Shown here one piece after another: positions 42,261-51,446 of a stretch of DNA of 64,000 nucleotides. The stretch comes from Lachnospiraceae bacterium. GTDB taxonomy: Bacteria; Bacillota; Clostridia; Lachnospirales; Lachnospiraceae. The notes beneath the pieces were generated by a model. It was not told the DNA's origin. It worked only from the letters and a program-made list of their open reading frames with translations, and did no database searches. A program made the translations under genes and the position numbers. Each line of letters opens with the position of its first letter. The first letter of the stretch is position 1. The stretch spans positions 29,445 to 93,444 of the forward strand of contig JALESO010000032.1 in assembly GCA_022781925.1 (NCBI GenBank), given 5' to 3'.

Positions 42261-43832
42261 TTATTTGTTGAAATATACGTCAAAAATCTGTTTTGTCACC
42301 GGCACGGCGGACTGGCTTCCAGAACCGCCGTCTTCCACTACCACCGCAATGGCAATGTCATTGTAGCCTTCCTTGCTTCCATATCCGACAAACCATCCAT
42401 GACTGTCCCCGGCGCTGTTATACTCGGCAGAACCTGTCTTGCCGTAAGCAGTATAACTCTGACCGTTTAACGCCTTTCCGGTTCCGTTTTCCACCACACC
42501 ACGCATATAATCCTGCAGCAGTGCCGCATCGGAAGCGGACAGAAGTTCTCCGTATTCTTTCTCTTTGTAATTCTTAACATGTACACCGCCGTCATTTTCC
42601 ACGTGATCTACCACATACGGTTCCATGGCAACTCCGTTATTGGCGATGGCTCCTGCCACAAACACCATATGGAGCGGAGACACCAGCGTATCTCCCTGAC
42701 CGATGGCGGTCTGCATGATCTTACCTTTGTCCGCATCTGCCGTTAGCGCAAAACTGCTCTTGCTGCCTGCTAGGCTTCCCGGCAGCTTCTTGTTAAACAG
42801 CATATCCTCACACAGATTGCGGAAACTGGAAATATCCAGCGACAGACCGATATTCGAGTAAGACGTATTACAGGAATTGGCAAAGGAATCCTTCAGCGTT
42901 TCCTGTCCATGCACCGCCTTGTGATAGCAGTGGATCTCATTGCCATCTACATTCAGTTCCCCTTCACAGTCAAAACTGTAATCCTGATAGTTTGGATTTT
43001 CATGCACATATTCCAGCGTCGTAAATATTTTAAAGGTTGATCCCGGAGGATACAGGCCGGATGTCACACGGTTCAGCAGCACACTGCTGTTTTCATCCGA
43101 TACGATATCGTCCCAGTGGTCTGCCAGTGTATTCGGATCAAAGTCCGGTTTTGACACCAGTGCCAGGATTTTTCCGGTCTTCACTTCCATGACGACTACG
43201 GCTCCGTCCCGGTCTCCCAATGCCTTGTATGCCGTCTCCTGCACATCATAATCCAGCGTCGTGACAAGGGTATCCCCGGTATTTTTCTGATCTTTCAGGT
43301 CATTGATGATCTGGGTCAGAAAAAAAGAATGGGAACGCAGCAGGTTAAAGTTGTACTGGGATTCCAGCCCGCCTTTTCCGTTGTTCGTATATCCCACCAC
43401 ATGGGCAAACATCCTGCCATACGGATACTCTCGGCTTTCACTGCCGTCATCGCCGACCGTGGTCTTTGCAAGTACCGTTCCGTCTGCCGTGGTAATATCT
43501 CCACGGACTACATGCTCTGCATACAGATCCAGGCGGGAATTATAAGAACTGTTGATCACGCTCTCGCTTTTTACCATCTGAAAATAGATAAAATAGCCGA
43601 TCATTCCGACAAAAATCGCCAGAAACAGGTAGGTAATGATCAGAAATTCCAGATTTCTACCAGATTTCTTCGACTTCCTTCTCATCGAACCGTGAGGACG
43701 ATCCGTGTCTGCCTGATCCAGATTCATGACCTCGATACCCTGTCTGACCTGATTTGTTCTTCGGCTTCCGGCCGCCGTTTTCCTTCGACCGGTCGTTCTT
43801 CTTCTGTTTTCGTCCTCGATTCTTCTGCTCAT
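42261..43832 (-). CDS. Class B penicillin-binding protein (transpeptidase)
   Basis: A 523-residue monofunctional transpeptidase that cross-links peptidoglycan, probable partner of the FtsW-like protein encoded upstream. The N-terminal 62 residues are cytoplasmic and Arg/Lys-rich, then one membrane segment (about 63-86), a non-catalytic domain, and the transpeptidase with STFK near residue 264, a Ser/Asn motif (SYSN) near residue 330 and KTGSAEY near residue 468. The ATG at 43832 has a perfect AAGGAG six bases upstream, which makes the gene overlap the end of the FtsW gene by 176 bases. Other in-frame ATGs (43727, 43685) lack a good site. Confidence 0.92.
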   Translation of the reverse strand: MSRRIEDENRRRTTGRRKTAAGSRRTNQVRQGIEVMNLDQADTDRPHGSMRRKSKKSGRNLEFLIITYLFLAIFVGMIGYFIYFQMVKSESVINSSYNSRLDLYAEHVVRGDITTADGTVLAKTTVGDDGSESREYPYGRMFAHVVGYTNNGKGGLESQYNFNLLRSHSFFLTQIINDLKDQKNTGDTLVTTLDYDVQETAYKALGDRDGAVVVMEVKTGKILALVSKPDFDPNTLADHWDDIVSDENSSVLLNRVTSGLYPPGSTFKIFTTLEYVHENPNYQDYSFDCEGELNVDGNEIHCYHKAVHGQETLKDSFANSCNTSYSNIGLSLDISSFRNLCEDMLFNKKLPGSLAGSKSSFALTADADKGKIMQTAIGQGDTLVSPLHMVFVAGAIANNGVAMEPYVVDHVENDGGVHVKNYKEKEYGELLSASDAALLQDYMRGVVENGTGKALNGQSYTAYGKTGSAEYNSAGDSHGWFVGYGSKEGYNDIAIAVVVEDGGSGSQSAVPVTKQIFDVYFNK

Positions 43833-45144
43833 TCGATTCTCCTTCTTCGTCCTGCCTCATAATATACAGTCCCTGAATAATGGCAAACATGATAATAGTA
43901 CACAAAATGGAGCTTCCACCGTAGCTGACCAACGGAAGGGTCAGTCCCGTAGATGGGATGAACTTGATGACACCGCCCACATTCAGAAATACCTGCACAC
44001 CATATACACAGCCAAGTCCCAGTGCGATCAGCTTATAAAACTGATCTTTGATCTGCATGGCAATATTCAGAAACATCAGAAAACAGCTGAAACATACCAG
44101 CACGATACACACCGCAAAGGCTCCCCCCATCTCCTCTGAAATAGAGGCGAACACAAAATCGGAGGCACCAAGCGGAATCTTATCCGGCATGCCCTGATAT
44201 AAGCCCAGACCGAACCATCCGCCGGTTCCGATAGCAAACAGTGCCTGTGCCACCTGCCAGCCACCACCGTGGATCGATGCAAAGGGGTCTTTCCATGCCT
44301 CAATACGGACCCTTACATGGGAAAACAGTTTGGAGCCCGCCAGTGCTGCAACACAGCCCACGCCAAGTCCTCCGAAAAAGTACAGCGGCTTTTGCGTTGC
44401 CACATACAGCATTACCACATAGGTCAGGAAAAAGATCAGTGCCGCACCCAGATCCGTGGACAATACCAGAATTCCCACATGAAGTGCCGCCGCGATGGTG
44501 GTGATGCATACCTGCCGGAAATCCGTTGCCTCATACAGCATACATGCCACAAAGAATACAAAAATAATTTTTACAAATTCCGAAGGCTGCAGCGTCACAC
44601 CTGCCACGGTAAAGGACAGATGCGCACCGCCACTCATTTTTCCCATCACAAGTACAATACCAAGTGCCACAATACCGATGGCACAGTAAAACCAGGTGAA
44701 TTTACGCAGAAATTTCAGTTTCCGTACCAGCATCGGAACAAACGCCGACACTACGGCTGCCACAACGGCAATCTCAAACTGCCGCACCGCATTGTCAAAA
44801 TTCAGCCTCGTCAGGATAATAAATCCGATCAGCATCAGCATACACATATGATTTATGACAAGCTGTGCCGCTTTTTTATAAATAATCCGGTAGATCAGGA
44901 ACAAAAACAGCACAAACAGTACCTGCGCCCCGTAAAAGATCAGCACTTTTGGTTCCTTCGTCACCGCAAACAATACCATAAAAGCATCCAGATGGATCAG
45001 AAACATGCAGGTGGTCTGCGTCTTGTACATCCGTCTCTGCCGTTCCTCATTCCTGACTGCCAGCACCACATAACTGTACCAGGTATAGATTGCAAAAAGA
45101 ATGATCATCACATATTTGGATAACTCTGTGATCAAATGTATCAT
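43657..45144 (-). CDS. FtsW/RodA/SpoVE-family cell-wall polymerase
   Basis: A 495-residue SEDS-family glycosyltransferase that polymerises lipid II together with a class B PBP. About ten hydrophobic segments are visible, with the family phrases TVAGVTLQPSEFVKIIFVFF near residue 177 and VGGVIKFIPSTGLTLPLVSYGGSS near residue 385. About 70 C-terminal residues are very basic and hydrophilic (a KKNDRSKENGGRKPKNKSGQ run) and overlap the PBP start in another frame. The start has ATAAGGAGAAGAC before the ATG. Division (FtsW), elongation (RodA) or sporulation (SpoVE) role is not settled by sequence. Confidence 0.92.
   Translation of the reverse strand: MIHLITELSKYVMIILFAIYTWYSYVVLAVRNEERQRRMYKTQTTCMFLIHLDAFMVLFAVTKEPKVLIFYGAQVLFVLFLFLIYRIIYKKAAQLVINHMCMLMLIGFIILTRLNFDNAVRQFEIAVVAAVVSAFVPMLVRKLKFLRKFTWFYCAIGIVALGIVLVMGKMSGGAHLSFTVAGVTLQPSEFVKIIFVFFVACMLYEATDFRQVCITTIAAALHVGILVLSTDLGAALIFFLTYVVMLYVATQKPLYFFGGLGVGCVAALAGSKLFSHVRVRIEAWKDPFASIHGGGWQVAQALFAIGTGGWFGLGLYQGMPDKIPLGASDFVFASISEEMGGAFAVCIVLVCFSCFLMFLNIAMQIKDQFYKLIALGLGCVYGVQVFLNVGGVIKFIPSTGLTLPLVSYGGSSILCTIIMFAIIQGLYIMRQDEEGESNEQKNRGRKQKKNDRSKENGGRKPKNKSGQTGYRGHESGSGRHGSSSRFDEKEVEEIW
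43839..43844 (-). promoter_or_regulatory. Ribosome binding site that fixes the PBP start
   Basis: AAGGAG on the minus strand, six bases before the ATG at 43832 and inside the FtsW coding region. It supports the long gene overlap. Confidence 0.7.
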
Positions 45145-45162
45145 GTCTTCTCCTTATTTCTT

Positions 45163-47352
45163 CTAATCAACGCCCCGTCGGAAATGTCCGTTTGTAAAAG
45201 TGCCTTCCTCTGGCGGGAGAACGTCTTTTCCATTTATAAAAGCATCTGTATACTGCTGCAAAATATGCTGCATCTGACGCTCATTTTCATTTCGAAAAAC
45301 AATCCGGTAAGAGCCAAAGGAAAGTCCGCGGATTTCCCGTGCCTGATGAAGCAGGCTGGTAGGCTGACTGTTATAAATCACATTATAGCAATGTCTGCAG
45401 TCTCTTGACACTTCAAACTGCTTCTGATAACGGTCGTTCAGATACAAATGCTCCGGCTGGTCTTTGCCGCCGTTTTTCTTTTCCTTTATGCAGGATGCAT
45501 AATTTTTGTATACGCACTGTGCGGAGATCATCAGCGGTGCATAACCATACAGCATCAGCTCCGCCGGAGTGTTCTCCATATGCGCCAGTTCCTTGCGGTT
45601 CAGCTCCATGGAAGCAGTATATCCGGCAAATCCGTCTGTCAGGAAATCAGCTGCCGCCTCATTGGAAAATACATACAGTCCTGCATCCAGTGCCAGTTTC
45701 TCCACCGGAATGCCAAGGGTTTCTTTTGCAAATCCGATTCCGTCATAACTGCGCACCCAGATCCGGTCAAAGATCTCCCAGTCCACGCCGTTCTCCAGAA
45801 GGTGTTCGGAACATTCCCGCAGCACATAAGGAAACGCATAGGCTGCCTGCTTTCCTGCCTGATGGATCTGCTCCGCCAGTTTTGTGGCATTTCCACATCC
45901 ATCTAATGTGATCATTGCCACATCCGGATGCTTCAGCAGCATTGACAGCTGTTTTTCCGTTGAAATCCATACATTCAAAAATGGCTGACTGTTCTTTTTG
46001 GAAACAGACACCCATTCATCCTGATACGGATTCTTTTGCTGTTCGCCCACATGTGTTCTGCGGCTTACGCACAGCATCTGCTCCTGTAGCACTTCCAGTG
46101 CACTCCGGCGCAGTTCGTTTAACTGTCCCACCGGAACAAACAGCCCGTCTTCCAGATCAATGTCCAGTTCTGCCACCGCAAATGGCGTATCTCCTGTTTT
46201 GCGCAGTCTTTTTTCCAGTTCTGCCCCGGATAACGGGCGGTTCTGCGCCTGTCCCGGACAGGCACCGGTCACTGTAATGTGAACTGGCTCTTTCTGTCCA
46301 CAGACAGCCACAGACAAACTCATCGGTTCCTCTGCATGTACAACCGCATGCATGGTGATCGGAAGTTTCCGTTCCACTGCCGGTTCATAAGCTGCTTTTG
46401 CATCATTGCTGCTGTGGGAAGAATCTGTCAGCGTCATCATGGAACGGCCGTTTCGCATCTCATAATAACCTTTCGTAAATCCGTTCCGGTTGCCCAGACA
46501 GAGCAGACGCTCCATATCTGCCGCATCTACTTTATAATGCTGCGGTGATTCCTCATACAGATCCAGATATTTCCGGTAAATCGAGGTCACGCCGGCCGCA
46601 TATTCCAGCTTTTTCATTCTTCCTTCAATCTTGAAAGAATAAATACCGGATTCACACAGTTCCGGCAGCAGTTCGATGGTACACAGATCCTTCGGGCTCA
46701 GCGGATATTTTTCCTTTTTGTGCAGTACATTTCCCCGGTCATCCGAAACCTGATAAGCCAGACGACAGGGCTGCGCACAGCGTCCGCGATTGCCACTGCG
46801 TCCTCCCAGCATGCTGCTCATCAGACACTGTCCGGAATAACAGTAGCACAGCGCCCCGTGGATAAAACTTTCAATCTCCACACCGGTCTCATCATAGATA
46901 CGGCGGATCTCCGCACTGGACAGTTCTCTGGCTGTAACAATCCTCTCTGCACCATGTTCCATCAGAAATTTTGCTCCGGACACGTTGGAGACAGACATCT
47001 GAGTACTTGCATGCAACGCCAGTCCCGGAAAATTTCTCCGGATAAACTGAAATACACCATAATCCTGCACGATCACGGCATCCAGGCCATATTCATACAA
47101 TGGCTTCAGATAAGAAAACAGTTCTTTCTCTATCTCCTTATTCTTCAACAACGTATTTACGGTAAGGAAGATCTTTTTTCCACGCAGATGTGCAAAGTCC
47201 AGTGCCTCCTGAATATCACTCTGTGTAAAATTCTTTGCAAATGCCCGGGCGCCGAACTTGTCGCCTCCGAGATACACTGCATCTGCCCCTGCATTCATGA
47301 CCGCTTTGCAGATATCCAGGGAGCCCGCCGGTGATAACAATTCATGTTTCAT
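45163..47352 (-). CDS. U32 family peptidase with DUF3656 (RlhA/TrhP-like)
   Basis: A 729-residue member of the peptidase U32 family. Related proteins introduce hydroxyl groups into rRNA or tRNA (RlhA, TrhP), so the peptidase name may mislead. The TIM-barrel start is LLSPAGSLDICKAVMNAGADAVYLGG, and the signature GALCYCYSGQCLMSS ... GRCAQPCRLAY near residue 170 holds the conserved cysteines for an iron-sulfur cluster. A DUF3656 part follows from about residue 390. The gene overlaps zapA by four bases, so the two are coupled. Confidence 0.92.
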   Translation of the reverse strand: MKHELLSPAGSLDICKAVMNAGADAVYLGGDKFGARAFAKNFTQSDIQEALDFAHLRGKKIFLTVNTLLKNKEIEKELFSYLKPLYEYGLDAVIVQDYGVFQFIRRNFPGLALHASTQMSVSNVSGAKFLMEHGAERIVTARELSSAEIRRIYDETGVEIESFIHGALCYCYSGQCLMSSMLGGRSGNRGRCAQPCRLAYQVSDDRGNVLHKKEKYPLSPKDLCTIELLPELCESGIYSFKIEGRMKKLEYAAGVTSIYRKYLDLYEESPQHYKVDAADMERLLCLGNRNGFTKGYYEMRNGRSMMTLTDSSHSSNDAKAAYEPAVERKLPITMHAVVHAEEPMSLSVAVCGQKEPVHITVTGACPGQAQNRPLSGAELEKRLRKTGDTPFAVAELDIDLEDGLFVPVGQLNELRRSALEVLQEQMLCVSRRTHVGEQQKNPYQDEWVSVSKKNSQPFLNVWISTEKQLSMLLKHPDVAMITLDGCGNATKLAEQIHQAGKQAAYAFPYVLRECSEHLLENGVDWEIFDRIWVRSYDGIGFAKETLGIPVEKLALDAGLYVFSNEAAADFLTDGFAGYTASMELNRKELAHMENTPAELMLYGYAPLMISAQCVYKNYASCIKEKKNGGKDQPEHLYLNDRYQKQFEVSRDCRHCYNVIYNSQPTSLLHQAREIRGLSFGSYRIVFRNENERQMQHILQQYTDAFINGKDVLPPEEGTFTNGHFRRGVD

Positions 47353-47684
47353 CGCTTCTTATGTCCTTCCAGTTTTTCAAGTCTTACTTCTGTCTCTGCC
47401 AGTTCCTGCTTCAGTTCTGCCAGTTCTTTTTCCTTTTCCTGCAGATCCTGTTCCAGCTGGTCGATGAGTTCCTGTGCTGTCACCAGTTCATCTGCAATAT
47501 TGATATGTATAAAGATCGGTTTCAGATCAGCCGGAAGACAGCGATATTCATCCGCATCCTCCATCTGCTGCATTACGCGGTTCACGCAGGATGCAATTCG
47601 CTGAATATGGGTTTCATCGTCATATCCTCCCATGGTCAGCACTTTCCCGCCGATCACAACCTGTACCATTGATTTCTTTGTCAT
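47349..47684 (-). CDS. zapA: Cell division protein ZapA
   Basis: ZapA promotes bundling of FtsZ filaments at midcell. At 111 residues it has the N-terminal MVQVVIGGKVLTMGGYDDETHIQRIA pattern and a long C-terminal coiled coil rich in Glu and Lys (residues 60-105). The stop overlaps the U32 gene start by four bases. The U32-zapA pair is common in Clostridia. The FtsW-like and PBP genes further down the same run fit a division context. Confidence 0.9.
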   Translation of the reverse strand: MTKKSMVQVVIGGKVLTMGGYDDETHIQRIASCVNRVMQQMEDADEYRCLPADLKPIFIHINIADELVTAQELIDQLEQDLQEKEKELAELKQELAETEVRLEKLEGHKKR

Positions 47685-47701
47685 TTCTGTTTCCTTCTTT
47701 T

Positions 47702-48688
47702 TTATTGTTTAAAGTGCTCGATGGCAAGGGCAGTAGCCACACGCCCCTTTGGTGTCCGGTTTAAAAATCCGTTTTTTACCAGATACGGTTCGTACACATC
47801 TTCAATGGTCCCGGAATCTTCGCCCACTGCTGCTGCCAGCGTCTCCAGTCCCACGGGACCGCCACCAAATTTCTGGATGATCGTCAACAGAATGAGCCGG
47901 TCATTTTTATCCAGTCCACAGCGATCCACTTCCAGAAGATCCAGTGCAAAGGAAGCCACTTCCTTTGTGATCACACCGTCATATTTTACCTGTGCAAAAT
48001 CCCGGACACGCTTCAGCAGACGGTTCGCCAGACGCGGCGTACCACGGGATCGTTTTGCCAGTTCTGCGGCACCTTCCGGTTCGATCTCCACATCAAGCTT
48101 TTTCGCTGACTGCACGATGATGGTCTGCAATTCCTCCGGGGTATAAAACTCCAGATGCTGGATCACGCCAAACCGGTCACGCAGCGGTGCGGACAAAAGC
48201 CCCGCCCTGGTAGTTGCCCCCACCAGTGTAAATTTCGGCAGATCCAGCCGGATAGAACGGGCAGAAGCCCCCTTTCCGATCATGATATCGATGGCATAAT
48301 CCTCCATCGCCGGATACAGCACCTCTTCCACCTGACGGTTCAGGCGGTGGATCTCATCCACAAATAAAATATCGTTTTCCTGCAGATTACTCAGAATAGA
48401 AGCCATCTCTCCGGGCTTTGCAATCGCCGGTCCGGATGTAATCTTCATATGTACCCCCATCTCATTGGCAATGATACCGGAAAGGGTTGTTTTTCCAAGC
48501 CCCGGCGGGCCGTAAAACAGCACATGATCCAGCGGTTCCTGCCGCTGGCGTGCCGCTTCGATATATACACGCAATGTGCTTTTTATTTTTTCCTGTCCGA
48601 CATATTCCTCCAGAGACATCGGGCGCAGACTGAACTCTGTCTGCATATCCTCTTCCTGAACCTGCGTCGAAATCACTCGTTTTTCCAT
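47702..48688 (-). CDS. ruvB: Holliday junction branch migration helicase RuvB
   Basis: RuvB is the hexameric ATPase that drives RuvA-bound Holliday junctions. At 328 residues it is full length: [18 protein letters not shown] near the N-terminus, Walker [12 protein letters not shown] near residue 65, Walker [12 protein letters not shown] near residue 113, sensor motif [19 protein letters not shown] near residue 160, and the winged-helix end with [15 protein letters not shown]. It follows ruvA by 78 bases. Confidence 0.98.
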   Translation of the reverse strand: MEKRVISTQVQEEDMQTEFSLRPMSLEEYVGQEKIKSTLRVYIEAARQRQEPLDHVLFYGPPGLGKTTLSGIIANEMGVHMKITSGPAIAKPGEMASILSNLQENDILFVDEIHRLNRQVEEVLYPAMEDYAIDIMIGKGASARSIRLDLPKFTLVGATTRAGLLSAPLRDRFGVIQHLEFYTPEELQTIIVQSAKKLDVEIEPEGAAELAKRSRGTPRLANRLLKRVRDFAQVKYDGVITKEVASFALDLLEVDRCGLDKNDRLILLTIIQKFGGGPVGLETLAAAVGEDSGTIEDVYEPYLVKNGFLNRTPKGRVATALAIEHFKQ

Positions 48689-48766
48689 GAACTTCCTCGC
48701 TTCAACTATCCATTTGTTTCCAATTATGTCACGGTCTTATACCGTTCAGAAATGTCATTAACATTT

Positions 48767-49384
48767 CTATAATAAGGCCATATTTTTCAGTGCTGCCTTC
48801 AGCACGCCCTCCACATCACTGTCCTCTGTAATCTCAATACCGGAAAGCACTTTTGATGCTTCTGTGGCACTGTATCCCAATGCAACCAGTGCATCGGATG
48901 CTTCTTTTCGGATCCGGTTGTTGCTTCCGGCAGAAGCACTGACAGCTTCAGCTTCCTCAAATCCGCTTTCAATCGCAGCCTCCAGATCAATCTTATCCTT
49001 CAGCTCGATGATCAGCCGTTTCGCCGTCTTGCTTCCGACACCCGGTGCTTTGGATATCGTCTTGACATCCTCTGCCACAATGGCAAACCGAAGATCATTG
49101 GCAGAAAGTACAGATAATACGGCAAGACCACCCTTGGGACCAATGCCGCTGACATTGATCAGCAGTTTGAACATCTCAAGTTCATCTCTGCCGGGAAAGC
49201 CAAACAGGGAAAATGCATCTTCTTTTACATACAGATATGTATAGATTTTGACCTGTTCCCCTCTGGCCGGAAGTGCATCCAGCATTCTGGCAGAAATCCG
49301 GATATTATATCCGATTCCATTGTTTTCCACAACGATCAGATCTTCACTGACCTCTTCCAAAGTTCCTTTTATATATGAATACAT
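48767..49384 (-). CDS. ruvA: Holliday junction DNA-binding protein RuvA
   Basis: RuvA binds four-way junctions and loads RuvB. At 205 residues it has the OB domain (SYIKGTLEE ... IVVENNGIGYNI), the helix-hairpin-helix region (LLINVSGIGPKGGLAVLS and ISKAPGVGSKTAKRLIIEL) and a C-terminal RuvB-contacting helix bundle after an acidic linker. The start is the second ATG of the frame: 49384 has GGAG six bases upstream, inside the first codons of the longer frame. Confidence 0.97.
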   Translation of the reverse strand: MYSYIKGTLEEVSEDLIVVENNGIGYNIRISARMLDALPARGEQVKIYTYLYVKEDAFSLFGFPGRDELEMFKLLINVSGIGPKGGLAVLSVLSANDLRFAIVAEDVKTISKAPGVGSKTAKRLIIELKDKIDLEAAIESGFEEAEAVSASAGSNNRIRKEASDALVALGYSATEASKVLSGIEITEDSDVEGVLKAALKNMALL

Positions 49385-49508
49385 CAAAAACTCCATTTTA
49401 GAGACATTTCGTTTTCAGATCTGCTTCTCTCTTCTATATTCCTTATTCCATAAGTTCCACCACAAATCTGCTTTCTGAACGGTCTCTCTTTTCTTTTTCT
49501 TCGTTCTG

Positions 49509-49904
49509 TTATTTCGTCTGGGTGTCAAACTGGGCTTCTTCCCCGTCTTCCACTTCCACAACGACTTTATTTGGCAGACACACGATGGTCTCTCCGTTTG
49601 AAGAGATCGCATGCTGATTTACACAGAGTTTATCCGGACAGTCTGCAGAGATCATATCCGCTTTTCCGTCCTCGATCACAAGGGTATTTGTCACGGTACC
49701 ATCCTGACCCCTGATCTCAATCTTCTGTGCTTTTCCGCCTGTCGGATTCAGATCATAGGTGCCATACACCGCTCCATCCACCGTCACTTTTACCTGTCCG
49801 CCGGGTGTACTCTGCAGCTTCTGAAACACAAAGTATCCGATCACTGCTGCCACAAAAATAATGACCAGTAATAAAATCTCTTTTTTACCGATTTTTTTGT
49901 CCAT
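49509..49904 (-). CDS. NusG domain II-containing membrane protein
   Basis: A 131-residue protein with an N-terminal membrane segment (residues 8-27) and an exported NusG-domain-II part. The conserved signature is ISADCPDKLCVNQHAISSNG, with two cysteines that may bind metal or form a disulfide, then ETIVCLPNKVVVEVE. Function unknown; the family is common in Clostridia. It lies 2 bases after the miaB stop codon, so both are probably one operon. Confidence 0.85.
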   Translation of the reverse strand: MDKKIGKKEILLLVIIFVAAVIGYFVFQKLQSTPGGQVKVTVDGAVYGTYDLNPTGGKAQKIEIRGQDGTVTNTLVIEDGKADMISADCPDKLCVNQHAISSNGETIVCLPNKVVVEVEDGEEAQFDTQTK

Positions 49905-49906
49905 GC

Positions 49907-51352
49907 TTATACCCTGCTTCCAATATAATAGAACCCTTTACATTCATCCAGGCGGACCGGGATGATCTGTCCGATCAGTTCCTTTCCTCCCGGGAAATGT
50001 ACGACGCTGTTGTTACCGAGGCGTCCGGTCAACAGACTGTCATCCTGATGGTTGACGCTCTCCACCAGCACATCCTGTACCTGACCGGTCAGCACCGCAG
50101 ACTTCTCTGCCGCGATCTCCTGTACTTCTTTTAAGAGACGGTCAAACCGTGCTTTTACCACATCCTCCGGTACCTGGTCTTCCATCTTCGCCGCCGGAGT
50201 ACCGGTACGTTTGGAATAAATAAAAGTAAATGCACTGTCGTAACGTACTTTTCTCACTACATCCATCGTCTCTTCAAAATCTTCTTCCGTCTCTCCCGGG
50301 AAACCGACAATGATATCTGTCGTCAGTGCAATATCCGGGATCGCTGCACGGATCTTGTCCACCAGTGTCAGATACTGCTCCTTGTCATAATGGCGGTTCA
50401 TGATCTTTAACAGACGGCTGCTGCCGGACTGCAGCGGTAAGTGCAGGTGTCGGCAGATTTTCTTTGATTTTGCCATGACAGCGATCAGTTCGTCGGACAG
50501 ATCCTTCGGATGGGAGGTCATAAAACGGATCCGCTCCAGTCCCTCGATCTGCTCGATCTGCTCTAAAAGCTGTGCAAAAGTAATCGGCTGATCCAGATTC
50601 TTTCCATAGGAATTTACATTCTGTCCCAGCAGCATGACTTCCACCACGCCGTCTGCCACAAAGTTTTCGATCTCACGGATGATCTCACGCGGCTCTCTGC
50701 TCCGCTCCCGGCCTCTTACATACGGTACGATACAGTAGCTGCAGAAATTGTTGCAGCCAAACATAATGTTGACACCGCTCTTGAAACGAAATTTACGCTC
50801 ATTTGGCAGCTGCTCCACGATCTGATCTGTGTTTTCCCAGACATCTACAACCATCTTCTTGTTTTCGATGGACTGCACCAGCAATTCCGCAAATTTGAAA
50901 ATATTATGTGTACCAAAGATCAGATCCACAAAACGGTAGCTCTGTTTGATCTTCTCAACCACTTTTTCTTCCTGCATCATGCATCCGCAGAGTGCGATCA
51001 TCATGTGCGGATTTTTCTTCTTATATCCGTGCAGGTAACCAAGACGTCCGTAGACTTTATTGTTCGCATTCTCACGGACCGTACAGGTATTGTAAATAAC
51101 AAAATCCGCATCCTCGGACTCAGACTCCTGATATCCGATGGCATTTAAAATACCACATAATTTCTCGGAGTCGCGGGCGTTCATCTGACAGCCGAAGGTA
51201 TTGACGCAGAACGTCATCTTTCTGCCTGCTTCCTTCTCCATCCGAGCCACCAGGGTACGTGCCTTTGCTATAAAGTAATACTGACGCAGTGGCTCCTCTG
51301 CCGGTGGATCCAGGGTCAGATCAATCTGATTAATAAAATGTTCTATCTGCAT
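49907..51352 (-). CDS. miaB: tRNA-2-methylthio-N6-dimethylallyladenosine synthase MiaB
   Basis: MiaB adds a methylthio group to i6A37 of tRNAs reading codons that start with U. The 481-residue protein has an N-terminal UPF0004 domain with CVNTFGCQMNARDSEKL, a radical SAM cluster CNNFCSYCIVP (Cys-x3-Cys-x2-Cys) near residue 200 and a C-terminal TRAM domain ending VNHQDDSLLTGRLGNNSVVHF. An upstream GTG start is possible (51388), but AAGGATAAACAT precedes the ATG at 51352. Confidence 0.95.
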   Translation of the reverse strand: MQIEHFINQIDLTLDPPAEEPLRQYYFIAKARTLVARMEKEAGRKMTFCVNTFGCQMNARDSEKLCGILNAIGYQESESEDADFVIYNTCTVRENANNKVYGRLGYLHGYKKKNPHMMIALCGCMMQEEKVVEKIKQSYRFVDLIFGTHNIFKFAELLVQSIENKKMVVDVWENTDQIVEQLPNERKFRFKSGVNIMFGCNNFCSYCIVPYVRGRERSREPREIIREIENFVADGVVEVMLLGQNVNSYGKNLDQPITFAQLLEQIEQIEGLERIRFMTSHPKDLSDELIAVMAKSKKICRHLHLPLQSGSSRLLKIMNRHYDKEQYLTLVDKIRAAIPDIALTTDIIVGFPGETEEDFEETMDVVRKVRYDSAFTFIYSKRTGTPAAKMEDQVPEDVVKARFDRLLKEVQEIAAEKSAVLTGQVQDVLVESVNHQDDSLLTGRLGNNSVVHFPGGKELIGQIIPVRLDECKGFYYIGSRV

Positions 51353-51446
51353 ATGTTTATCCTTATCTATTCTTTTATTTTTTACCACTGAACATTTGTT
51401 CCGTGGTCATGAACTGAATAAGTATACCACACCTTGCTTTCTTTTT

